A DNA stretch of 64,000 nt, from positions 1 through 64,000 of the forward strand of contig CANRNE010000009.1 of assembly GCA_947631925.1 (NCBI GenBank), given 5' to 3'. This DNA is from an uncultured Clostridia bacterium (GTDB lineage Bacteria; Bacillota; Clostridia; Christensenellales; Borkfalkiaceae). Numbering within the stretch: the first letter of the stretch is position 1; each line of letters begins with the position of its first letter. Shown piece after piece: positions 46,948 through 55,426 of the stretch. Both the position numbers and the translations under genes were made by a program. The notes below the pieces were generated by a model. That model saw only the letters and a list, made by a program, of their open reading frames with translations. It searched no databases and had not been told where the DNA came from.

Positions 46948-46976
46948 TTGCAAATTGCCGAAAAATCTGTTATAAT
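46948..46976 (+). promoter_or_regulatory. Sigma-70 promoter immediately abutting obgE start
   Basis: TTGCAA - 17 nt - TATAAT. Confidence 0.75.
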
Positions 46977-46985
46977 TTTAGCGAT

Positions 46986-48263
46986 ATGGCTACGAACGGA
47001 TTCACCGACAGAGTAAAAATCAAGATAAAGGCGGGCGACGGGGGAGACGGCATGAACTCCTTCAAGGCGTATAAGGGCAAGCCCGCATGCGGTCCCGACG
47101 GGGGAGACGGGGGCGATGGGGGAGATGTCATCTTCGTCGCCGACAAGAACATGCACGACCTGCTTCCCTTCCGCTACACCGCCAAATATTATGCGGGAAA
47201 CGGCGAGCGCGGCGGCAGCAACCTGTGCTCGGGCAAGCGGGGCGGAGACGTCGTCATCAAGGTCCCCTGCGGCACCCTCGTGCGCGACTTCGAGAGCGGG
47301 AAAGTCCTCTGCGACGTCTATGAGGACGGCGAGCGGCACGTGCTTCTCAAGGGCGGACGCGGGGGGAAGGGCAACGTCCGCTTCACAACGGCGCGCCGCC
47401 ATGCCCCCGATTTCGCCCAAAAAGGCTGCAAAACCCTACCCCATGTCATCATTTTGGAGATGAAAGTCATCGCCGACGTCGGGCTTGTCGGCTTCCCCAA
47501 CGTGGGGAAGAGCACCCTGCTCTCCAAGATTTCCGCGGCGAAACCCAAGATTGCCGACTATCACTTCACGACGCTCTCTCCCAACCTCGGCGTCGCCGTG
47601 CGCTACGACGAGAGCTTCATCGCGGCGGATATCCCCGGACTCATCGAGGGGGCATCCGAGGGCGCGGGACTCGGGCACGACTTCCTCCGCCACATCGAGC
47701 GCACCCGCATGATTTGCCACGTCGTGGATATCTCGGGCGTCGAGGGGCGGGACCCGCTCGCCGATTTCGAGACCATCAACGCCGAACTCGCCTCCTATTC
47801 CGCCAAACTTGCCGCTCTGCCGCAGATTGTTGCGCTCAACAAGTGCGACATCTTCGGCGCCGAAGAGAACATCAAAAAATTCCGCAAAAAATACGCAAAA
47901 AAATACACCATTTGCGAGCTTTCCGCCCTGCGCGGGGAGGGGACGGGCGCCCTCTTGGACGAGATTTTCGCCCTGCTCTCCACCCTTCCGCCCGCCGAGC
48001 GCATCCCCGCCGACGAATTTTCGTTTGACGAGCCCGACAACACGCAGTACGAGATTTTCCGCGATGAAAACGGCGCGTACGTCGTCGTGGGCGGGCTTGT
48101 CGACATGCTCTGCCGCAACGTCGTGCTCAACAACCCCGAGAGCATGAATTATTTCCAGCGCGTCTTAAAACTTCGCGGCGTCTTCAAGGCGCTGGAGGGG
48201 GCGGGCTGCACCGCGGGCGACACCGTCATCGTCGGCGACGTCGAATTCGAATATGTGATATAG
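46986..48263 (+). CDS. obgE: GTPase Obg/CgtA
   Basis: FTDRVKIKIKAGDGGDGMNSFKAYKGKPACGPDGGDGGDGGDVIFVAD; VGLVGFPNVGKSTLLSKISAAKPKIADYHFTTL. Confidence 0.97.
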   Translation: MATNGFTDRVKIKIKAGDGGDGMNSFKAYKGKPACGPDGGDGGDGGDVIFVADKNMHDLLPFRYTAKYYAGNGERGGSNLCSGKRGGDVVIKVPCGTLVRDFESGKVLCDVYEDGERHVLLKGGRGGKGNVRFTTARRHAPDFAQKGCKTLPHVIILEMKVIADVGLVGFPNVGKSTLLSKISAAKPKIADYHFTTLSPNLGVAVRYDESFIAADIPGLIEGASEGAGLGHDFLRHIERTRMICHVVDISGVEGRDPLADFETINAELASYSAKLAALPQIVALNKCDIFGAEENIKKFRKKYAKKYTICELSALRGEGTGALLDEIFALLSTLPPAERIPADEFSFDEPDNTQYEIFRDENGAYVVVGGLVDMLCRNVVLNNPESMNYFQRVLKLRGVFKALEGAGCTAGDTVIVGDVEFEYVI

Positions 48264-48281
48264 CCCACCGAGGAGGAAATT

Positions 48282-49748
48282 ATGATTGGCGTCAAGGCAT
48301 TTTTCTATGAGTACAAATACTACCTCTACCCCGACGGCTGTGACCTCTCCCAGCTCAAACGCATGGACCATGTCCGCGTTCAGAGGCTCACGGAGGAGTT
48401 CTGCATGGCGCCGAATTTTGTCGAGGAGAGCATCGTGGAAGAGAACCTCGCCATTGAAAATCCCGAGCGGCTCTTCGATGTCGACGTCAATCTCTACACG
48501 CGCGAAGAGTACGACGCGCTCCTCAAAAAACAGGTCGAACGCGTCTGCAAAGGCTGCGTCTCCTTCGGCGGCGACAGCTCCGACCTCACGGGTCACCACC
48601 GCGAGATGGGCTTGGACGGGGTTTGCTATCTGCGCGAAGAGGAATCCTCGCCGTGGGACTTTGCAACCTGCATACAAGCGTTTTCGGACTTCGCGTCCGA
48701 ACGCATTGACGAGCTCGCCGCCTGCATCGACAGAGGGGACCAAAAGAAGTTGAACCGCATCCTCAACAGCGCCCTTTCAAAGCTCTTCACCGAGCTCAAC
48801 TTCGTCGGCGCCAAAAAGGACGGGCAGTACTTTCTCTTCATCTGCTCCTCGCCCGAAACTTCGGACGTTTCCCACGTTCTCAACGGCTATGTCGCGCAAA
48901 TGATGATGAAGATTGCCTTTCACGAGCGGGGCTGGCAGGTGATGTCGTACCGCGCGGCGGGCATCTATCCCTACACGGGCAAGACGACCTTCGACGGCAA
49001 CGTCTGCTCGGTTTATCCCCTCGACGAGTTCCACTGCGGCATCCGGATTTATGCAAAGAACCCGTCCACGCGCAAACAGGAAACGATGTTGCAGGACTTT
49101 GACGACCTGCTCTGCTCGCTCGCGGGGGAAAACGCCGTGCGCACCTTCGTCATGGAGTATGCAATTTCCGACGATGCGCCCAAGTCCACCGTAAAGGAGG
49201 CGGCAAACGCCCTGCTTGCCCGCTACTTTGCCTACATCAAGAACCTTCCGCCCGAGACGGGCTATCCCTACCCCGTCCCCTACGGCGTGGACGAGAGCGC
49301 GGCGGCGGTCGCCTTTCCCCTTCGCGAGGGGATTACGGAGGGGTATACGCGGTGCACGTACTATTCGTTCTTGGGGAAGGAGGATGCGGAAAACATGGCA
49401 GAGCTCCTTCGCCTCTTCCCGTTCGCCTATCTCGTCTGCCCGACCGCGGCTTCCGACCCCGAACTCTCCGCGGCGCTCCTGTGGTATCTCTCCAACGCGG
49501 ACAAAATCCCCGAGCCCTACCGCAACCCCGAGGACCCGCGAATTTCTGCGGCGAACCTCGGCATGGCGTTTTGCCGCGGGGGCGAAGCGATTGTGGACTT
49601 TGCCGTCGCGAGCGAGAACCTCCTTCTTCGCACGCTCCGCGCCCTTGCCCCCGTTTTGCAGAAAATCGGGGCAACCCTCGTCTTCGTGAAGGGGGAGAAC
49701 GTGACGCGCTACCGCTGCGGCTACACGTTCACCGAAGAGCACATTTGA
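48282..49748 (+). CDS. Hypothetical protein, 488 aa
   Basis: Long ORF with RBS gaggaggaaatt; no recognised domain. Confidence 0.8.
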   Translation: MIGVKAFFYEYKYYLYPDGCDLSQLKRMDHVRVQRLTEEFCMAPNFVEESIVEENLAIENPERLFDVDVNLYTREEYDALLKKQVERVCKGCVSFGGDSSDLTGHHREMGLDGVCYLREEESSPWDFATCIQAFSDFASERIDELAACIDRGDQKKLNRILNSALSKLFTELNFVGAKKDGQYFLFICSSPETSDVSHVLNGYVAQMMMKIAFHERGWQVMSYRAAGIYPYTGKTTFDGNVCSVYPLDEFHCGIRIYAKNPSTRKQETMLQDFDDLLCSLAGENAVRTFVMEYAISDDAPKSTVKEAANALLARYFAYIKNLPPETGYPYPVPYGVDESAAAVAFPLREGITEGYTRCTYYSFLGKEDAENMAELLRLFPFAYLVCPTAASDPELSAALLWYLSNADKIPEPYRNPEDPRISAANLGMAFCRGGEAIVDFAVASENLLLRTLRALAPVLQKIGATLVFVKGENVTRYRCGYTFTEEHI

Positions 49749-49827
49749 CATAAAACGGGCATACCATGTCCGAAATATAATATTCAAAATCAGAAAAAAC
49801 CGCATAGAGCGGTACAGGAGGTGCTAT

Positions 49828-50118
49828 ATGTTGACAAGCAAACAGCGCGCGAATCTCAAGTCGCTCGCATCCGTCATGAAGCCCGTGGGGCAGGTGGGGA
49901 AGGACGGCATCACCGACGCCGTCGTCAAGAACTTTTCCGATGCGCTCGAGGCGAGGGAACTCATCAAAGTCACCCTGCTCTCGCAGTGGGTCGGCGAAAA
50001 GCGCGAGATTGCGGACGAGCTGGCAACGCGCATGAAGGCGGAACTCGTCGCCATTCTCGGCCGTCGCGCGATTTTCTACCGCAGGGCCAAGCGCAAGGAA
50101 CCGCATATTGAGTTCTAA
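49828..50118 (+). CDS. yhbY: YhbY/CRM-domain RNA-binding protein
   Basis: MLTSKQRANLKSLASVMKPVGQVGKDGITDAVVKNFSDALEARELIKVTLL. Confidence 0.93.
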   Translation: MLTSKQRANLKSLASVMKPVGQVGKDGITDAVVKNFSDALEARELIKVTLLSQWVGEKREIADELATRMKAELVAILGRRAIFYRRAKRKEPHIEF

Positions 50119-50120
50119 TT

Positions 50121-50325
50121 ATTTCGGCGAAAAGCTTTGCTAAAGCAAATCTTTTCGTCGAGCGGATTGGCGTTTACGCCTTCATATACTCTTAGCCGCG
50201 CAAGCGGTACTGTTTCATCGGACAATAAGCCTGCGGTGGCGTTGCAAATTGTGGCGCCCACGGCGGAAGTGAATTCCGCCTAAGGCAAGGAATTTAGAAC
50301 TCGTACCCACCCCCCTACCCCCCTC
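50121..50325 (-). repeat. Dispersed intergenic repeat family 1, copy D
   Basis: Reverse complement of copy A architecture incl. hairpin 50125-50160, cggacaataagcctgcggtggcgttgcaa and aatttagaactcgtacccacccccctacccc. Confidence 0.85.
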
Positions 50326-50333
50326 CGCGGGAG

Positions 50334-50439
50334 GGGGCATGAGGAGCGATTCCTCGGGAGGGGCATGCATGGCGCCTCCGTGGGAAGGGGCATGAGGAGC
50401 GATTCCTCGGGAGGGGCATGCATGGCGCCTCCGTGGGAG
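50334..50439 (+). repeat. Tandem duplication, two copies of a ~53-bp unit
   Basis: ggggcatgaggagcgattcctcgggaggggcatgcatggcgcctccgtgggaa repeated (50334, 50387). Confidence 0.85.
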
Positions 50440-50530
50440 GAGCTGTCGAGCATAGCGAGACTGAGGTGGGGCGCATTCTAAATTTGTCATGCCGAGCCGC
50501 CGCATCGCGGCGAGTCGAAGCATATCCGCA
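50424..50530 (+). repeat. Dispersed intergenic repeat family 2, copy 1
   Basis: ggcgcctccgtgggaggagctgtc..ctgaggtggggcg.cattctaaatttgtcatgccgagc..gtcgaagcatatccgcat; shared with 57288-57378. Confidence 0.8.
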
Positions 50531-50585
50531 TTTCACAAAAAAGCGGCTTGACGCGTGGTCAAGCCGCTTGATTTTTTACAACAGA

Positions 50586-51587
50586 TTATTTGCTCATGCC
50601 TTCCTGCACGGCGACGGCGACGGCGACGGTTGCGCCGACCATCGGGTTGTTGCCCATGCCGATGAGGCCCATCATCTCGACGTGTGCGGGGACGGAGGAG
50701 GACCCGGCAAACTGCGCATCCGAGTGCATTCTGCCCATCGTGTCCGTCATGCCGTAGCTCGAGGGGCCCGCCGCCATGTTGTCGGGGTGCAGCGTTCTGC
50801 CCGTGCCGCCGCCCGACGCCACGGAGAAGTACTTCACGCCGTTCTCGACGCACCACTTCTTATAGGTGCCCGCGACGGGGTGCTGGAAGCGGGTGGGGTT
50901 GGTGGAGTTGCCCGTGATGGAGACGCCCACCTTTTCGAGTTTCATGATGGCGACACCCTCGGGGACGTTGTCCGCGCCGTAGCAGTTGACCTTCGCGCGG
51001 GGACCGTCCGAATAGGAGATGCGATTCGTCACCTTCACCGTCTCGGTGTAGGGGTCGAATTCCGTCTCGCAGAAGGTAAAGCCGTTGATGCGGGAGATAA
51101 TCATTGCGGCGTCCTTTCCGAGGCCGTTCAAGATGACGCGGAGGGGATTCTTGCGCACCTTGTTGGCGTTCATCGCGATGGAGATGGCGCCCTCCGCCGC
51201 GGCGAAGCTCTCGTGCCCGGCGAGGAAGCAGAAGCATTCGGTGTCCTCGGAGAGGAGCATCTTGCCGAGATTGCCGTGCCCGCGCCCCACCTGTCTGTTT
51301 TCGGCGACGGAACCGGGGATGCAGAAGGACTGCAGACCGATGCCGATGGCTTCCGCCGCATCCGCGGCCTTCGTGCAACCCTTCTTGATGGCAATCGCCG
51401 CGCCCACGGTGTACGCCCAGACGGCGTTTTCAAAGCAGATGGGCTGGGTGCCGCGCACAAGTTTGTCGCAGTCGACGCCCTTGGAAAGGCAGATATCCCT
51501 GCATTCCTCGACGGAGGAGATGCCGTATTCTTTCAGCGTCTTGTTGATTTTGTCGATTCTTCTCTCATATCCTTCAAACAGAGCCAT
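50586..51587 (-). CDS. GGGtGRT protein
   Basis: Contains YFSVASGGGTGRTLHPDNMAAGPSSYGMTDTMGRMHSDAQFAGSSSVPAHVEMMGLIGMGNNPMVGATVAVAVAVQEGM. Confidence 0.93.
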   Translation of the reverse strand: MALFEGYERRIDKINKTLKEYGISSVEECRDICLSKGVDCDKLVRGTQPICFENAVWAYTVGAAIAIKKGCTKAADAAEAIGIGLQSFCIPGSVAENRQVGRGHGNLGKMLLSEDTECFCFLAGHESFAAAEGAISIAMNANKVRKNPLRVILNGLGKDAAMIISRINGFTFCETEFDPYTETVKVTNRISYSDGPRAKVNCYGADNVPEGVAIMKLEKVGVSITGNSTNPTRFQHPVAGTYKKWCVENGVKYFSVASGGGTGRTLHPDNMAAGPSSYGMTDTMGRMHSDAQFAGSSSVPAHVEMMGLIGMGNNPMVGATVAVAVAVQEGMSK

Positions 51588-51598
51588 ATTGCACCTCC

Positions 51599-52300
51599 TT
51601 ATTCCTTGCGGGGGTCGATGAATTTCACCGCGCCCTGCTCTTCGGTAAATCTACCGTAGTGGCCCATGGCTTTCTCCCATGCCTCATTGGGCGAAAGCCC
51701 CTTCTTGATGAAGTCGGTCATCTTGCCGAGGGAGACGAATTCATAGCCGCAGACCTCATTGTTCTTGTCGAGCGCGAGGCGGGTGACATAGCCCTCCGCC
51801 ATCTCGAGATAGCGCACGCCCTTCGCCGCAGTCCCGTACATGGTACCCACCTGCGACCTCAAACCCTTGCCGAGGTCCTCGAGTCCGGCGCCGATGACGA
51901 GCCCGTCGTCGGAGAAAGCGGACTGCGTTCTTCCATAGACGATTTGCAGGAAGAGTTCGCGCATCGCGGTGTTGATGGCGTCGCAGACGAGGTCGGTGTT
52001 GAGCGCTTCGAGAATGGTCTTGTGGGGGAGAATCTCCGCCGCCATTGCCGCCGAATGCGTCATGCCCGAACAGCCGATGGTCTCGATGAGGGCCTCCTGA
52101 ATGACGCCGCCCTTGACGTTGAGGGTGAGCTTGCAGGCGCCCTGCTGAGGCGCGCACCAGCCCACGCCGTGGGTGAAGCCGTTGATGTCGGTAATTTGCT
52201 TGGCGCACACCCATTTTCCCTCTTCGGGAATGGGGGCGGGGTCGTGACGCGGCCCCTTTGCCACGCAGCACATGTTTTCCACTTCGCGTGAATATTGCAT
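51599..52300 (-). CDS. NifU/IscU-like iron-sulfur cluster scaffold family protein
   Basis: MQYSREVENMCCVAKGPRHDPAPIP..IETIGCSGMTHSAAMAAEILPHKTILEALNTDLVCDAINTAMRELFLQIVYGRTQSAFSDDGL. Confidence 0.85.
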   Translation of the reverse strand: MQYSREVENMCCVAKGPRHDPAPIPEEGKWVCAKQITDINGFTHGVGWCAPQQGACKLTLNVKGGVIQEALIETIGCSGMTHSAAMAAEILPHKTILEALNTDLVCDAINTAMRELFLQIVYGRTQSAFSDDGLVIGAGLEDLGKGLRSQVGTMYGTAAKGVRYLEMAEGYVTRLALDKNNEVCGYEFVSLGKMTDFIKKGLSPNEAWEKAMGHYGRFTEEQGAVKFIDPRKE

Positions 52301-52415
52301 GATATCCTCCATTTTTTCCTTTTGCGGAAATCTTTCCCGAGTATTGTAGCACAAATTCTTGCAAATGACAAGAGTTTGCGCGAAGAATCTTGACGAAATC
52401 CTCTCTGAATTTCCA

Positions 52416-52444
52416 TTGACAAACGGGAGATTTTATATTATAAT
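52416..52444 (+). promoter_or_regulatory. Consensus sigma-70/A promoter for the nucleoside catabolism cluster
   Basis: TTGACA - 17 nt - TATAAT. Confidence 0.85.
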
Positions 52445-52477
52445 AGAACTGTTCGAAACAAAACAAGGGGAAAAAGT

Positions 52478-53137
52478 ATGGACATCAAAGAAATTTTGGC
52501 AAAATGCGATCATACCTTGCTCTCCGTCACGGCGACGTGGGAGGACATCCGTGCGGTCATCGACGACGGAATCCGCTATCATACGGCCTCCGTCTGCATT
52601 CCGCCCTGCTTCGTGGGGGCGGCGAAGGCGTATGCCGAGGGCGGCGTGCCCATCTGCACCGTCATCGGCTTTCCCAACGGCTATCAAACGGCGGCGGTGA
52701 AGGCCTTCGAGGCGAGAGAAGCTGTCTCAAACGGCGCAGACGAGATTGACATGGTCATCAACATCGGCGACGCGAAGGCGGGCAATTTCGACAAGATTCG
52801 CGCGGAAATCGAGGCCGTCAAGGCGGCATGCGGCGACAAGACGCTCAAAGTCATCATCGAGACCTGCCTGCTCTCCGAGGCGGAGAAAATTGCGATGTGC
52901 GGCGTCGTCACCGCGGCAAAGGCGGACTTTATCAAGACTTCGACGGGGTTTTCCAAGGCGGGCGCAACCCGTGAGGACGTCGCCCTGTTCGCAAAGCACG
53001 TCGGCAAAGGGGTGAAGATTAAGGCGGCGGGCGGCATCTCCTCCGTCAAGGACGCGGAGGACTTCATCGCCCTCGGCGCAGCAAGACTGGGGACCTCCCG
53101 CATCGTGAAAATCGTCAAGGAGGAGCACCTGTTATGA
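52478..53137 (+). CDS. deoC: Deoxyribose-phosphate aldolase
   Basis: [33 protein letters not shown]-like; [27 protein letters not shown]. Confidence 0.95.
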   Translation: MDIKEILAKCDHTLLSVTATWEDIRAVIDDGIRYHTASVCIPPCFVGAAKAYAEGGVPICTVIGFPNGYQTAAVKAFEAREAVSNGADEIDMVINIGDAKAGNFDKIRAEIEAVKAACGDKTLKVIIETCLLSEAEKIAMCGVVTAAKADFIKTSTGFSKAGATREDVALFAKHVGKGVKIKAAGGISSVKDAEDFIALGAARLGTSRIVKIVKEEHLL

Positions 53138-53850
53138 GTTCTTCCCGCATTCCCACCCCTCACATCAATGCAAAAGAGGGGGACTTTGCAAGGACCGTTC
53201 TCATGCCGGGCGACCCCCTGCGCGCCAAGTTCATTGCCGAGACCTTCCTCGAAAACGCCGTCCTCGTCAACAACGTGCGCGGCGTCAACGGCTACACGGG
53301 GTACTATCACGGCAAGCGCGTCTCCGTGATGGCCTCGGGCATGGGCCAGCCCTCCATCGGAATTTATTCCTACGAGCTCTTCAACTTCTACGGGGTGGAG
53401 AACATCATCCGCATCGGCTCCTGCGGCTCCTTTGACAAGGATTTGCACGTGCGCGACCTCATTCTCGCGCAGGGCGCCTGCACCAACGGCAACTACAACG
53501 CCCAGTACGAGCTCCCGGGCACCTTCTGCCCGATTGCCGACTTCGGCCTTCTGCGCCGCGCCGCCGCCCTCTGCGAAGATGCGGGCCTCCGTTTCAAGGT
53601 GGGCAATATCCTCTCCTCGGACATGTTCTATGACGACGCGAACAGCGGCATGCGCTGGGCGAAGATGGGCGTGCTCGGCGTGGAGATGGAGAGCGCGGCA
53701 CTGTATGCAAACGCCGCCCGCGCGGGCAAAAAGGCGCTGTGCATCTGCACCGTCAGCGACAGTTTCCTCTATCCCGAGGAGAACACGACTGCGGAAGAAC
53801 GGCAAAATTCGTTCACGGCGATGATGAAAATCGCCCTCGAACTCGCATAA
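53134..53850 (+). CDS. deoD: Purine-nucleoside phosphorylase, DeoD type
   Basis: [76 protein letters not shown]. Confidence 0.96.
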   Translation: MSSSRIPTPHINAKEGDFARTVLMPGDPLRAKFIAETFLENAVLVNNVRGVNGYTGYYHGKRVSVMASGMGQPSIGIYSYELFNFYGVENIIRIGSCGSFDKDLHVRDLILAQGACTNGNYNAQYELPGTFCPIADFGLLRRAAALCEDAGLRFKVGNILSSDMFYDDANSGMRWAKMGVLGVEMESAALYANAARAGKKALCICTVSDSFLYPEENTTAEERQNSFTAMMKIALELA

Positions 53851-53858
53851 GAGGCAAT

Positions 53859-55022
53859 ATGGCAAAGAGACTATTTCTTATCGTACTCGACAGCTTCGGC
53901 GTGGGGGAACTCCCCGACGCGGGGCTCTGGCATGACGAGGGCAGTAACACGCTCGCTGCCATTCGCAATCACGAATATTTCGACTGTCCCAACCTCAAAT
54001 CGCTCGGCCTCTTCAACATCGACGGCGTGGGCGGCGGCATCTCCTCTCCCGTGGCGAGCTATGCGCGCATGGCGGAGCGGTCGATGGGGAAGGACACCAC
54101 CATCGGGCACTGGGAAATTGCGGGCGTCGTCTCGCCCATCCCCCTTCCCACCTATCCGCACGGCTTCCCCGCAGACGTCATCGAGGAATTCGAGCGCAAG
54201 ACGGGGCGCAAAGTTCTCTGCAATCTTCCCTATTCGGGCACCGAAGTCATCAAAGATTACGGGAAACGGCACATGGAGACGGGCGACCTCATCGTCTACA
54301 CCTCCGCGGACAGTGTCTTCCAGATTGCGGCGCATGAGGACGTCGTCCCCGTGCAGGAGCTCTACCGCTATTGCAGAATCGCGCGCGAGATGCTCGTCGG
54401 CAAGCACGGCGTGGGGCGGGTCATCGCCCGTCCGTTCAACGGGGAATATCCCTTCACGCGCACCGCAAACCGCCACGACTTCTCGATAAAGCCTCCGCAG
54501 GACACCATGCTCGACATCTTGCACCACGCGGGACTTGCGACGATTTCCGTCGGAAAGATTTATGACATCTTCGCGGGTTGCGGCGTCTCCGAGGGCAACC
54601 GCACCGTCTCCAATTCCAACGGAATGCAGGTGACGAAGGCGATACAGGGCCGCGATTTCGAGGGGCTGTGCTTCGTCAACCTCGTCGATTTCGACATGAA
54701 GTACGGGCACCGCAACGACGTCGCGGGCTATGCCTCCGCGGCGACCGAATTCGACCGCTTCCTCACCCGCTTCCTTGCGGGCATGCGGGAAGAGGACGTG
54801 CTGATTATCACCGCCGACCACGGCTGCGACCCGTCCACGCCCTCCACCGACCACTCCCGCGAATACACGCCCATGCTCATCTACGGGCGCCACGTGAAGG
54901 GAGGGATAAACCTCGGCACGCGCACGAGCTTTGCGGACATCGGCGCCACCGTGCTCGCCTACTTCGGATTGGGACAAGGCACGACGAGCGGCAAGAGTTT
55001 CTGGGAGGATGTCAGAAGATGA
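53859..55022 (+). CDS. deoB: Phosphopentomutase
   Basis: RLFLIVLDSFGVGELPDAGLWHDEGSNTLAAI..MAERSMGKDTTIGHWEIAG..TADHGCDPSTPSTDHSREYTP. Confidence 0.96.
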   Translation: MAKRLFLIVLDSFGVGELPDAGLWHDEGSNTLAAIRNHEYFDCPNLKSLGLFNIDGVGGGISSPVASYARMAERSMGKDTTIGHWEIAGVVSPIPLPTYPHGFPADVIEEFERKTGRKVLCNLPYSGTEVIKDYGKRHMETGDLIVYTSADSVFQIAAHEDVVPVQELYRYCRIAREMLVGKHGVGRVIARPFNGEYPFTRTANRHDFSIKPPQDTMLDILHHAGLATISVGKIYDIFAGCGVSEGNRTVSNSNGMQVTKAIQGRDFEGLCFVNLVDFDMKYGHRNDVAGYASAATEFDRFLTRFLAGMREEDVLIITADHGCDPSTPSTDHSREYTPMLIYGRHVKGGINLGTRTSFADIGATVLAYFGLGQGTTSGKSFWEDVRR

Positions 55023-55420
55023 CGGACGCCGAACTCATGCGGGCCGCCGCGAAGGCGCGCGAGATGGCCTATGCGCCCTATTCCCGCTTCCTCGTCGGGG
55101 CGGCGCTGCTCACGAAGAGCGGCAGGGTGTACACGGGCTGCAACATCGAAAACGCCGCATATACCCCCTGCAACTGTGCAGAACGCACGGCATTTTTCAA
55201 GGCCGTCTCCGAGGGAGAGCGGGAATTCTCCGCCCTCGCCGTCATCGGGGGAAGGGCAGGGGAAGCGGGGGAGTTCACCCCTCCCTGCGGCGTATGCAGG
55301 CAAGTGATTGCCGAATTTTGCAAGAAAGATTTCAGAATACTTTTGGGGAACGAGACGCATTTCGAAGCCTACACCTTGGACATGCTACTGCCGTTTTCGT
55401 TCACGGGTGAGAATTTATAA
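55019..55420 (+). CDS. cdd: Cytidine deaminase
   Basis: MAYAPYSRFLVGAALLTKSGRVYTGCNIENAAYTPCNCAERTAFFKAVSEG..PPCGVCRQVIAEF. Confidence 0.96.
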   Translation: MTDAELMRAAAKAREMAYAPYSRFLVGAALLTKSGRVYTGCNIENAAYTPCNCAERTAFFKAVSEGEREFSALAVIGGRAGEAGEFTPPCGVCRQVIAEFCKKDFRILLGNETHFEAYTLDMLLPFSFTGENL

Positions 55421-55426
55421 CCGTCT

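Noticed and set aside
50334-50439. Possible CRISPR-like array
   Set aside because: Only two contiguous 53-bp copies without spacers and no cas genes; simple tandem duplication.
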